Source of the DNA: Aliishimia ponticola | GTDB lineage: Bacteria; Pseudomonadota; Alphaproteobacteria; Rhodobacterales; Rhodobacteraceae | Length of the DNA: 64,000 nt | Direction of reading: 5' to 3' | Assembly (NCBI RefSeq): GCF_004803475.1 | Contig: NZ_SRKY01000002.1 | Location: forward strand, 558,001-622,000 | Shown: piece after piece, positions 8,947 to 16,833 of the stretch | Position numbering within the stretch: position 1 is the stretch's first letter | Layout of the letters: every line of letters begins with the position of its first letter | Made by a program: the position numbers and the translations under genes | The notes under the pieces: generated by a model | The model's input: the letters and a program-made list of their open reading frames with translations, nothing else | Database searches by the model: none | Told to the model about the DNA's origin: nothing

Positions 8947-10176
8947 CTACTCCGCCGCCTGTTTCCACGATGCAGCTTTGTTGGGGTAGAGATAGTTGCG
9001 CGTCAAAGGGACTGCGGCCAGCGTCTTGGCCAGTTGCAGTTGGTAGACAAGCTGGTGCTGGTCCTCGAACCCGATGATGCACGCGGTCAGGTAATACCGG
9101 AACATGCGCACGAAGGTTTCGTCATACATGGCACGGATGTCGGCCTGCGCCGCATCGAAGCGGTCGCGCCATGCGCGAAGCGTCATGGCATAGTGGAGCC
9201 GCAGCATTTCGATATCCGATTGCCATAGGCCGGAGCCTTCGAGCGCGGGCGCGATCTCTGACAGGGAGGGCACATAGCCGCCGGGAAAGATGTATTTATG
9301 AATCCACGGTGAATGCGCCATCGGCGGCGCAGAGCGTCCGATCGTGTGGATCAAGGCCACGCCTTCCGGGGCCAGCAAGCTGTCGATCTTGCTGAAATAG
9401 GCCGCGTAATTCGGCACGCCGACATGTTCGAACATGCCGATGGACACGATCCGGTCAAAGCTGCCATCGATCCGCCGATAGTCGCGCAATTCGAATTGCG
9501 CCCGATCCGACAGCCCGGCCTCCTGCGCGCGGCGACGCGCAGTGGCAAGCTGGTTTTCCGACAGGGTGACGCCGGTTACGTGCACGCCATAGTCCCGCGC
9601 CAGTGTCAGCGCCATGCCGCCCCACCCGCAGCCGATATCCAGCACGCGCATCCCCGGCTCCAGCAGCAATTTGCGGGCGATATGGTGTTTCTTCGCCTCT
9701 TGCGCGTCTTCCAGACTCATGCCGGGCCGTTCAAAATAGGCGCAGCTATACTGCATGTCCTCATCCAGAAAGAGCCGGTAGAGGTCGTCGCTGATATCGT
9801 AGTGATGGGCCACGTTGCGCCGCGCCGCCGCAGGGGCGTTGCGTTGCAGAAAGAGCCGCGCGTGATACAGCGCCCGGTCCAGTCCCCGGACCCAAAGCGG
9901 CATCTGCCCCGCCATCCGGTTATGCACCAGCAGTTTGAGAACCTCTTCCAGACGATCGTCTTCGATCGTGATGCGCGCCTGCATATAGCCTTCGCCCATC
10001 GCAAGTTCTGGATTCAGCACGATCTGTCGCAAGATCGCAGGATCGTGCAGGGTCAGTGTCTCGTGTGGTGACGTGTCCGGGCCGTAATCGCGGCTGTCTC
10101 CGTCCGGGTATTTTATAGTCAGGCGGCCTGTCACCACGAGGCCGCCAAGAAGGCGATCTACTAAGGTTTTCCACAT
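8947..10176 (-). CDS. cfa: Cyclopropane-fatty-acyl-phospholipid synthase family methyltransferase
   Basis: A 409-residue protein with a lipid-binding N-terminal domain (about 1-120) and a SAM-dependent methyltransferase domain. The SAM motif VLDIGCGWGGMAL is at residues 178-190, preceded by HHYDISDDLYRLFLD at about 124-138, a hallmark of CFA synthases. The later RIVSIGMFEHVG and HTIGR stretches match the family. The enzyme adds a methylene bridge to unsaturated acyl chains of membrane phospholipids, at the inner membrane face. It is followed by carB on the same strand after a hairpin pair. A sister activity in this family (methylation without ring closure) cannot be excluded. Confidence 0.9.
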   Translation of the reverse strand: MWKTLVDRLLGGLVVTGRLTIKYPDGDSRDYGPDTSPHETLTLHDPAILRQIVLNPELAMGEGYMQARITIEDDRLEEVLKLLVHNRMAGQMPLWVRGLDRALYHARLFLQRNAPAAARRNVAHHYDISDDLYRLFLDEDMQYSCAYFERPGMSLEDAQEAKKHHIARKLLLEPGMRVLDIGCGWGGMALTLARDYGVHVTGVTLSENQLATARRRAQEAGLSDRAQFELRDYRRIDGSFDRIVSIGMFEHVGVPNYAAYFSKIDSLLAPEGVALIHTIGRSAPPMAHSPWIHKYIFPGGYVPSLSEIAPALEGSGLWQSDIEMLRLHYAMTLRAWRDRFDAAQADIRAMYDETFVRMFRYYLTACIIGFEDQHQLVYQLQLAKTLAAVPLTRNYLYPNKAASWKQAAE

Positions 10177-10243
10177 GATATGTCACTCCCGTCTCATATT
10201 TCGGCACGGGATGGGCGAGTCGGTCAAGCTTTTGGGGAGAAGT

Positions 10244-11002
10244 TCAGGCGCTCAGGAAGGTTTCCGCCGCCGCAATGAACCCTTTTGGCTTGTCTGCGTG
10301 CAGCCAATGGCCTGCACCGGGCAGTTTTGCGAAGCGCGAGGCGGGAAAAAGCGCCTTGATACGCGGGCGATGCTCTGGCCGCACGTAATCCGATTCGGAC
10401 CCGGTGAGGAAAAGCGTGGGACCGTCGAAGCTGGCGTCAATATCCGGAAAGCCCAGAATTTTCGGCATCTCTGCTTCCAATGCGCCAAGATTGTAGCGCC
10501 AGCGCTTTGCGCCCAAGTCGAGCGATTGGGTGAAAAAGCTTTGCAAAGCAGGTTCGACGCCCTGCGCGGCAAGTTGCTCTGCCGCTTCGGAGCGGCGGGT
10601 CACCTTTGACAGATCGACAGCGTTCATGGCCTCGATGAACTGCGACTGGCTGTGAGTGTAAGCCACCGGCGCGATATCGGCGACGATCAGGCGGTGCACC
10701 AGATCGGGCTGCATGAGCGCCAGCGTCATGGCGGCTTTGCCCCCCATGGAATGCCCGATCACATCCATCGGCCCGCCGTGGTTTTCGATGACCTCGGCCA
10801 GATCGCCTGCAAGATCCTCATAGCTGTGGGTCGGCAGGTGCGGGCTTTCGCCATGGTTGCGCATGTCGACCGTGACGACCCGCCGTGCCTGCGACATGCG
10901 TTTTGCAATCGCGCCCCAGTTGCGGCCAGAGCCGAAAAGCCCATGCACGATCAAGCAGGGCAGGGTATCGTTGGGGCTGTCGTAAATCTGGGTCGCAAGC
11001 AT
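10244..11002 (-). CDS. Alpha/beta hydrolase, YbfF-like esterase
   Basis: A 252-residue alpha/beta hydrolase. The oxyanion-hole HG pair is in VHGLFGSGRNW (residues 19-29), the nucleophile Ser85 in the elbow GHSMGG, and the likely catalytic His in GAGHWLHADKP near the C-terminus. The acid residue is expected in the TGSESDYV region. YbfF-type enzymes hydrolyse acyl-CoA or small esters; the natural substrate is unknown. The ATG at 11002 (MLATQIYDS) is preferred over an upstream extension to 11122, which would overlap the promoter of the divergent 11057 gene and has no counterpart in the family. Confidence 0.85.
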   Translation of the reverse strand: MLATQIYDSPNDTLPCLIVHGLFGSGRNWGAIAKRMSQARRVVTVDMRNHGESPHLPTHSYEDLAGDLAEVIENHGGPMDVIGHSMGGKAAMTLALMQPDLVHRLIVADIAPVAYTHSQSQFIEAMNAVDLSKVTRRSEAAEQLAAQGVEPALQSFFTQSLDLGAKRWRYNLGALEAEMPKILGFPDIDASFDGPTLFLTGSESDYVRPEHRPRIKALFPASRFAKLPGAGHWLHADKPKGFIAAAETFLSA

Positions 11003-11056
11003 GGGCCAGACATAGCGGCTTGGCAAAGCGCGGGCTAGATGGATATTCTTCGCGCC

Positions 11057-11431
11057 ATGACCGAGTCTCAAGATACCCAGTCGCGACTTGACGACGTGCG
11101 CGCGCAGCTTCGCGCGGTGCATCGGGTGCGGGGACGGTCGCTGGAACAGGCGGTCAGGCGGTCACGGCGGTTGCTGCCGCGCGAGGTGCGGCGGGATGCG
11201 CAGGTGCTGGTGCGCGCCGAGCAGGCACTTGGCCACCCCCTGTTGCAGATGCAGACCGATATGGATGCGGTGCGCCGGGCGCAGGACAATGTGCAGCGGC
11301 ACCTCGACTCGATTGATCTGGCGGATCGGCGGCGTGGCAGGTTGCTGGGGCTTGCTGGTGTGCTGGCCTTCAACTTCCTGGTGGTCGGGGCGCTGTTCCT
11401 GGGCTGGCTGATCTGGTCGGGGCAGGTCTAA
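11057..11431 (+). CDS. Single-pass membrane protein of unknown function
   Basis: A 124-residue protein. Residues 1-90 are rich in Arg, Gln and Leu with a helical heptad-like pattern (LDDVRAQLRAVHRV...QTDMDAVRRAQDNVQ), suggesting a cytoplasmic coiled region. One hydrophobic segment, LAGVLAFNFLVVGALFLGWL, near residues 98-118 anchors the C-terminus. The ATG at 11057 is chosen; the codon at 11039 is in frame but too close to the divergent esterase. No domain was recognised. Convergent with the SGNH hydrolase gene, 13 bases apart. Confidence 0.65.
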   Translation: MTESQDTQSRLDDVRAQLRAVHRVRGRSLEQAVRRSRRLLPREVRRDAQVLVRAEQALGHPLLQMQTDMDAVRRAQDNVQRHLDSIDLADRRRGRLLGLAGVLAFNFLVVGALFLGWLIWSGQV

Positions 11432-11444
11432 GCCGCCTTTCCGT

Positions 11445-12158
11445 TCATAGGTGCCGGGCGATGCGGATCGCTGCGTGCTCTGCCCAAGTCGTGTAGATAC
11501 CGGCTCCGGGGTGAAACCCGTCCTCAGCCATGCCGGCCGGATCAAGCGGCACATCGATCGGCAAGTGGTGACAGGCGCTGCGGCGGGCCACTTTCTGCAA
11601 GGCATGGTCAAAGCGCTGGGCGCGCAGCGACAGCACGCTGCGCAGAGGTTCGGGCAAAAGGGGGAATGCGCGGATGGGCGGCAGGCCGGAAAAGAAGATG
11701 CGCGGCGCGCCGTGATTCTGTTTCAACGTGTCCGTCAGCGCCGAAAGATCGCGGCGCCACGCGCGCTCTGACCGCAAGTCCTTGGCGTCATTCACGCCAA
11801 AAATCACGTATGCAAGGTCGAACGCTTCGCCTTTCAGCGGGGCAAGCAAACCTGGCGCGTCTGCCGTCGTTGCACCGTTGCGCGCGGCCAGATGCCATGT
11901 GACCTTGCGCCCATCGGCAAGGTTGGCTGCCAGTTGTGGGGTCAGTGCCTGTTCCTGCCGCATAACGCCTACGCCAGCCGCAGAACTGTCGCCAATGACC
12001 AGCAGCCGCAGATCCGGCCCGCTGCCGATCTGGCCGGTGCGCACGCCATCGGGTTCGGGAAGCTGCAAGGCGCGTCGACGTACCCAGAGGGCCTGCGCCG
12101 CCAGCAGCGGTGACAGGGCCAGCGTGAGTGGAACATCTATCCGTGTGCGGGCAACCAT
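11445..12158 (-). CDS. SGNH/GDSL-type hydrolase
   Basis: About 237 residues from the ATG at 12158; starts at 12179 (ATG) and 12185 (GTG) are also possible, and no strong ribosome binding site decides. An N-terminal hydrophobic stretch (LTLALSPLLAAQALW) suggests export or anchoring. SGNH blocks are visible: block I VIGDSSAAG with nucleophile Ser58, block III GVNDA, and block V DGFHPG with the catalytic Asp and His. Block II glycine is likely in the LAARNGATT segment. The family includes lysophospholipases, thioesterases and acetylxylan-type esterases; the substrate cannot be told. It lies downstream of nadK on the same strand. Confidence 0.83.
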   Translation of the reverse strand: MVARTRIDVPLTLALSPLLAAQALWVRRRALQLPEPDGVRTGQIGSGPDLRLLVIGDSSAAGVGVMRQEQALTPQLAANLADGRKVTWHLAARNGATTADAPGLLAPLKGEAFDLAYVIFGVNDAKDLRSERAWRRDLSALTDTLKQNHGAPRIFFSGLPPIRAFPLLPEPLRSVLSLRAQRFDHALQKVARRSACHHLPIDVPLDPAGMAEDGFHPGAGIYTTWAEHAAIRIARHL

Positions 12159-12236
12159 ATTGCGAGTGTCGCGCCGCATCCGCACTGTTTCAAGGTCGGT
12201 CTTGTCGCAGGGCGCGGCCTGCCAAGGCGCGCAGTT

Positions 12237-12998
12237 TCAGGTGAACTGTTCAGAGATCAGCCGCTCTTCCAGCCCGTGACCGGGATCGAAAAGGATGCGG
12301 TGCTGGACCGCCGGGTCCGACCGTACATCCACGGTGACGACATCGCGGTGGGATTTACCATCGGCATCCGCCATGACGGGGCGCTTTTCAGGCTCCAGCA
12401 CTTCAAATTGGACATGCGCGGTCTTCGGCAGCAGGGCGCCGCGCCAGCGCCGGGGGCGGAAGGCGGCCACGGCCGTCAGGGCCAGCACGTCCGAGCCGAT
12501 GGGCAGAATCGGCCCGTGGGCAGAGTAGTTATAGGCTGTCGAACCCGCCGGGGTCGCCACCAGCGCGCCGTCGCAAACCAGCGTGTCCAGCCGCAGGCGG
12601 CCATCGACATAGATGCGCAGCTTGGCAGCTTGCGGCCCAGCGCGCAGGATCGAAACCTCGTTGATCGCCAGCGCCTCGGCCACGGTCCCGTCTTTCAGAT
12701 GCGCCGTCATGGCGAGCGGATTGATGACCTCGTCCTCGGCCTCGTAAAGGCGGCGGGGCAGGTCGATCTCTGAGTATTCGTTCATTAGAAACCCGACCGT
12801 GCCGCGATTCATCCCGTAGACTGGCGCGCCCAGATGTTGCGTGGCGTGCAACGTGTCGAGCATGAACCCGTCGCCGCCAAGCGCCACGATCACATCGGCC
12901 TCTTCCAGGGGCACGTTGCCATAGCGCCCGGTCAGCGCCGCGCGGGCGGTTTGCGCCACGGTGGCATTGGCGGCGGTGAAGGCGATCCGTGTGGTCAT
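12237..12998 (-). CDS. nadK: NAD kinase
   Basis: A 253-residue cytoplasmic enzyme that phosphorylates NAD+ with ATP to give NADP+. The GGDG motif is at residues 41-44, the NE pair at 113-114 (AINEVSILR) and the TPAGSTAYN motif near 149-157. The ATG at 12998 gives the normal N-terminus MTTRIAF; an upstream extension to 13043 has no support. It is divergent from glyA, with a 169-base gap shared by both promoters. Length is on the short side but usual for alphaproteobacterial NadK. Confidence 0.95.
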   Translation of the reverse strand: MTTRIAFTAANATVAQTARAALTGRYGNVPLEEADVIVALGGDGFMLDTLHATQHLGAPVYGMNRGTVGFLMNEYSEIDLPRRLYEAEDEVINPLAMTAHLKDGTVAEALAINEVSILRAGPQAAKLRIYVDGRLRLDTLVCDGALVATPAGSTAYNYSAHGPILPIGSDVLALTAVAAFRPRRWRGALLPKTAHVQFEVLEPEKRPVMADADGKSHRDVVTVDVRSDPAVQHRILFDPGHGLEERLISEQFT

Positions 12999-13167
12999 TG
13001 GGGTGTTTCGTGCCTGCGTCGTTTGTATCCGATGCAAGCACATATTTCCTGCCTAGACCAGAGAAGACGAATTCAGTGTCCGCTGCGTCGCTTTTCCGGC
13101 TTTGCCCTTGGCGCGGTTTCCGATACGAAACCGCTCAAGCGTCAGACAGAGTCAGGAAGGACGGCCC

Positions 13168-14463
13168 ATGAACAAGACCCATCGCGATACCGGTTTCTTC
13201 ACCCAGTCGCTCGCAGAGCGCGATCCGGAGCTTTTCGCTTCGATCACGGGCGAGCTTGGTCGCCAGCGTGACGAGATCGAACTGATCGCGTCCGAAAACA
13301 TCGTGAGCGCGGCTGTGATGGAAGCGCAAGGCTCTGTCATGACGAACAAATATGCCGAAGGCTATCCGGGCCGTCGCTATTATGGCGGGTGCCAGTTCGT
13401 CGATATCGCCGAAGAGCTGGCGATTTCCCGCGCCAAGGAGCTGTTCGATTGCGGGTTCGCAAATGTGCAGCCCAATTCCGGCAGCCAGGCAAACCAAGGT
13501 GTGTTTCAGGCGCTGCTACAGCCCGGCGATACGATTCTGGGGATGAGCCTCGATGCGGGCGGGCACCTGACCCACGGCGCAAAGCCGAACCAGTCGGGCA
13601 AATGGTTCAACGCCATCCAATATGGCGTGCGCAAGCAGGACAACCTGCTGGATTACGATGAGGTCGCGGCCCTTGCGAAAGAGCATCAGCCCAAGATGAT
13701 CATCGCCGGTGGTTCCGCCATTCCGCGTCAGATCGACTTTGCCCGGATGCGCGAGATCGCGGACAGCGTTGGTGCCTATCTGCATGTGGACATGGCGCAT
13801 TTCGCGGGTCTCGTAGCGGCTGGTGAACATCCGTCGCCATTCCCGCATGCGCATGTGGCAACCACGACGACGCACAAGACCCTGCGCGGCCCGCGTGGCG
13901 GCATGATCCTGACCAATGACGAGGCGCTGGCGAAGAAGATCAACTCCGCCATCTTCCCCGGCATTCAGGGCGGTCCGCTGATGCATGTGATCGCGGCCAA
14001 GGCGGTTGCGTTCGGAGAGGCGTTGAAGCCGGAGTTCAAGGATTACATCCGCCAGGTTATCGCCAATGCGCAGGCGCTGTCCGATCAGTTGATCAAAGGC
14101 GGACTTGATACCGTGACGCATGGCACCGACACGCATGTTCTGCTTGTCGATCTGCGTCCCAAGGGCGTGAAGGGCAACGCGACAGAAAAGGCGCTGGGCC
14201 GGGCGCATATCACCTGCAACAAAAACGGTGTGCCCTTCGATCCGGAAAAACCGACCGTAACCAGCGGTATCCGTCTTGGCTCCCCCGCGGGGACGACGCG
14301 GGGCTTTGGCGAGCCTGAGTTCCGCCAGATCGGTGACTGGATCATCGAAGTCGTGGACGGGCTGGCGGCCAATGGCGAGGACGGAAATGGCGAGGTCGAG
14401 GCCAAGGTGAAGGCCCAAGTGGCCGAGCTTTGCGCGCGGTATCCGCTCTATCCGAACCTTTAA
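13168..14463 (+). CDS. glyA: Serine hydroxymethyltransferase
   Basis: A 431-residue PLP enzyme that converts serine and tetrahydrofolate to glycine and 5,10-methylene-THF in the cytoplasm, the main source of one-carbon units. The PLP-binding Lys237 lies in [14 protein letters not shown], and the family segments LIASENIVS (39-47) and [14 protein letters not shown] (61-74) are present. The ATG at 13168 is preceded by CAGGAAGGA. A start at 13102 is in frame but would add 22 residues without family support. A repeat with terminator-like hairpins follows the stop codon. Confidence 0.97.
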   Translation: MNKTHRDTGFFTQSLAERDPELFASITGELGRQRDEIELIASENIVSAAVMEAQGSVMTNKYAEGYPGRRYYGGCQFVDIAEELAISRAKELFDCGFANVQPNSGSQANQGVFQALLQPGDTILGMSLDAGGHLTHGAKPNQSGKWFNAIQYGVRKQDNLLDYDEVAALAKEHQPKMIIAGGSAIPRQIDFARMREIADSVGAYLHVDMAHFAGLVAAGEHPSPFPHAHVATTTTHKTLRGPRGGMILTNDEALAKKINSAIFPGIQGGPLMHVIAAKAVAFGEALKPEFKDYIRQVIANAQALSDQLIKGGLDTVTHGTDTHVLLVDLRPKGVKGNATEKALGRAHITCNKNGVPFDPEKPTVTSGIRLGSPAGTTRGFGEPEFRQIGDWIIEVVDGLAANGEDGNGEVEAKVKAQVAELCARYPLYPNL

Positions 14464-14473
14464 CGGATGCGGC

Positions 14474-14545
14474 AGGGGGCTGGGGGCGCTGCCCCCGTCT
14501 CGCTTTGCGAGACTCCCCCGGAGTATTTGAAGAACAATGAAAGGG
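14474..14545 (+). repeat. Intergenic repeat, copy 1, with hairpins after glyA
   Basis: GGGGGCGCTGCCCCC (14481-14495) is followed by the hairpin TCTCGCTTTGCGAGA and then by CCCCCGGAGTATTTGAAGAA. The same order (GC-rich hairpin, then CCCC..AGTATTT) recurs at 18883-18935 and, on the minus strand, at 59519-59586. The position right after glyA fits a role in transcript ending or 3' protection. No long T run follows. Confidence 0.7.
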
Positions 14546-14575
14546 TGTGGGCCGCTGGGTCTGCGCCCTTTTTCG

Positions 14576-16006
14576 TTATCGGCATTCCACGAAAACGGTG
14601 AAGCTTTGCGCCTTTTGCGCGAGGGCTTCGGGGGGCAGGGGGGTATCTGTCAGACTGAGGGTGGGGTCGACCCCGTTCTGCGCGAGAAAGAGGCGGGCGA
14701 TTTCGCCCCGGATTGCGAAGTTGACGTTCTGGGGAACGTCGCCCATCGCATCGGCGACTTTCGTGGCGTCCAGTTTGGAGACGACAACGCCGACGACCTC
14801 GCCATCGGGGGAGAGCAGCGGACCGCCGGAATTGCCGCTTTGGACCGGCGCGGTGATTTGCATTGTGGTGGCGTCGCCGCCGAGCCCCTTGAGCGAGGAG
14901 ACCGAGCCGCGCGTGACGTTCAGCCCGCCGAGCAAGCCAGCATAGGGGAAGCCAACGGCGGTCACGTCAGAGTTCAGTTTCGCGGATTGCGCGGCGAAGA
15001 TGGCGGCCTGCTTGCCGCTGACGGAAGTGGCTTGCAGCAGGGCCAGGTCGAAATCCCTGGACGTGCCTTGGAGCGTTGCTGGCGCGCCGTCGATAGTGAT
15101 CCGGGTGCAGCCTGCCACGACATGTTCGTTGGTCAGGACGTGGCCGTTCCCGGAGACGATGAAGCCGGTGCCGCTGCTGCCGTGGTTGTCATGCTCTGGC
15201 GGGGGGGCAGCGCGTGTGGTGGGGCGGGGTTCCTGTTCATCGCTTTCCAGAAAAGCGATGGCCTTGGTGATGGTGTCGGCCAGCTTCCCTTCGGTGTCGA
15301 TACGCAGAGGCGCGGCATGGCCCGGGGTCAGGCTGGCCGCGACGGCGTTCAGGATGGAGGCATCTTGCTGCGCCGCGAAGAGCATGATGGTCGACCAGCT
15401 TCCGTTTATGAAATCCGATCTGGCATAAAGGGTCGAACCGTCACGTTTGGTGGACGAGGACACGGCGAGGTTGGATTTGCGAACGGAATAGGGGCGGCCT
15501 GCGGCCTGGTGCGTGTCGATCGTGTAGTCATGGATGCTTTGCGCCGTGTATTTCGAGTGAATACCGAAGGAGATCGACAGGCTGCTATTGGCGTGGCGAT
15601 AGTTGTAGAAATTCTCGCTGGGGGCATCGGTGAAATACGCATTCTGTGGCCAAAGCAGCGAGACATTCAGGCCGGGCAGGTGTTTCATTTGCCACCCGTC
15701 CTGTTTCACGCGCTGGGCGAAGGACCAGGCCAGTGTCGCCATGTGCCAGTTTTCGGTCTCGGTCCCATATTCAGCCCAGGAATAGCGCGACATGGCTTGG
15801 CGACTTATTTTGCCCCACGCCCCGTCGAGGAGGCCATTGTAGTGACCTTCGAAGGCAAGGGCGGTTTGCAAAAATCGCTTGTCCGTGGCGGTCAAAGCGC
15901 GCGCGTCGAAGTCGCGAAACAGGGCTTCGTAGTCTTGGGCGCGGGCGGTCAGGGGTGCGAGCAGAAGGCTGAAGGCGATCAGGCAGGCGGCAAAAAATGA
16001 TTTCAC
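14576..16006 (-). CDS. Exported trypsin-like serine protease with extra N-terminal domain
   Basis: A 476-residue precursor starting at a GTG (16006), chosen because GGAGGG lies 7 bases upstream; it gives a clear signal peptide (FFAACLIAFSLLLAPLTARA). The C-terminal ~200 residues are a trypsin-like domain: His in TNEHVVAG, Asp in RDFDLALLQ and Ser in QSGNSGGPLL, a complete triad. No PDZ domain is visible, unlike DegP/DegQ. The N-terminal ~220 residues contain a short repeat unit resembling peptidoglycan-binding folds (FEGHYNGLLDGAWGKISRQAM) and then a segment of unknown fold rich in Ser, Tyr and Asn. Likely periplasmic. Substrates are unknown. Confidence 0.85.
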   Translation of the reverse strand: MKSFFAACLIAFSLLLAPLTARAQDYEALFRDFDARALTATDKRFLQTALAFEGHYNGLLDGAWGKISRQAMSRYSWAEYGTETENWHMATLAWSFAQRVKQDGWQMKHLPGLNVSLLWPQNAYFTDAPSENFYNYRHANSSLSISFGIHSKYTAQSIHDYTIDTHQAAGRPYSVRKSNLAVSSSTKRDGSTLYARSDFINGSWSTIMLFAAQQDASILNAVAASLTPGHAAPLRIDTEGKLADTITKAIAFLESDEQEPRPTTRAAPPPEHDNHGSSGTGFIVSGNGHVLTNEHVVAGCTRITIDGAPATLQGTSRDFDLALLQATSVSGKQAAIFAAQSAKLNSDVTAVGFPYAGLLGGLNVTRGSVSSLKGLGGDATTMQITAPVQSGNSGGPLLSPDGEVVGVVVSKLDATKVADAMGDVPQNVNFAIRGEIARLFLAQNGVDPTLSLTDTPLPPEALAQKAQSFTVFVECR

Positions 16007-16162
16007 GTCACATCCCTCCGCCCGCGGGTGAGTCACGTTCCGGCATCATGTCCAGAAAATGCGGGCTGCTTGAGGGGTAGCGCCGGGACGGATCAGAAGT
16101 TCGGCGAAAAGGCGTCGGAAAAATGGTCTTTGCGCAGGTCGTCGGAATTGCCCGTTTGGCTG

Positions 16163-16768
16163 TCAGCGTCCGACATCGTTCAGGAGTTCCGAAATCATCG
16201 CTTCGATCCGGTCCATCGGCACCGCAGAGATGCGTTTTTCCAAGCCAAGCAGGACGATCCCATGCACGGCGGAAAACAGACCGCGCACCGTCATGTCCAG
16301 CGCATCGGCCGATTTCGACGGGAAGATGCGGTTCATCGGCAGGGCGATCAGTTCGAACAGCTTCGCCAGTTCGATCATGTACCATTCCGGGACCGGCCCG
16401 TCAGAGGACATGTCCAGATCGAAAACGGCCCGCCAGAGTGCCGTATTTTCGGCGGCAAAGGCGAGGTAGGCGTGGCTCATCACGATGAGCTGGGCATGCG
16501 GGTCCTCTGCGTCCTGCGTGTCCAGCGCGCCGCGTATCGCCGCGCCAATGCGCTGGAACGTGCGGCCATTGACGGCCATCACCAAGGCTTGCAGATCTTC
16601 GAAATGGGTATAGATCGCGCCAACCGCGCAGCCTGCCTCGCGGGCCACATCCCGCGCCTTGAGCGCGTGCAGCCCGCCTTCCGCGATGCGCTGTTCGGCG
16701 ACGTCGATCAGTTTCTCGCGCAGCTTGGCACGGCGCATTTCGGTCTTGCTGGCGGGCTGGCCGGTCAT
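16163..16768 (-). CDS. TetR/AcrR family transcriptional regulator
   Basis: A 201-residue regulator with the TetR N-terminal HTH at about residues 12-58 (LREKLIDVAEQRIAEGG...AREAGCAVGAIYTHFED). The ligand-binding part ends in ISELLNDVG. It lies 65 bases downstream of prpE on the same strand, so it may be cotranscribed and regulate prpE or nearby acyl metabolism genes. The natural effector cannot be told from sequence; TetR proteins near acyl-CoA ligases often sense acyl-CoAs, which is inference here. Confidence 0.9.
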   Translation of the reverse strand: MTGQPASKTEMRRAKLREKLIDVAEQRIAEGGLHALKARDVAREAGCAVGAIYTHFEDLQALVMAVNGRTFQRIGAAIRGALDTQDAEDPHAQLIVMSHAYLAFAAENTALWRAVFDLDMSSDGPVPEWYMIELAKLFELIALPMNRIFPSKSADALDMTVRGLFSAVHGIVLLGLEKRISAVPMDRIEAMISELLNDVGR

Positions 16769-16833
16769 CTGTGCACCCCCTGAACGCAGTTCAGGGTTTA
16801 GGCGCGCAGAGGGACCAGTGCAAGCGGCGCGGT

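Noticed and set aside
12999-13167. A possible riboswitch upstream of glyA
   Set aside because: No glycine, THF or SAM aptamer core was recognised in the 169-base gap.
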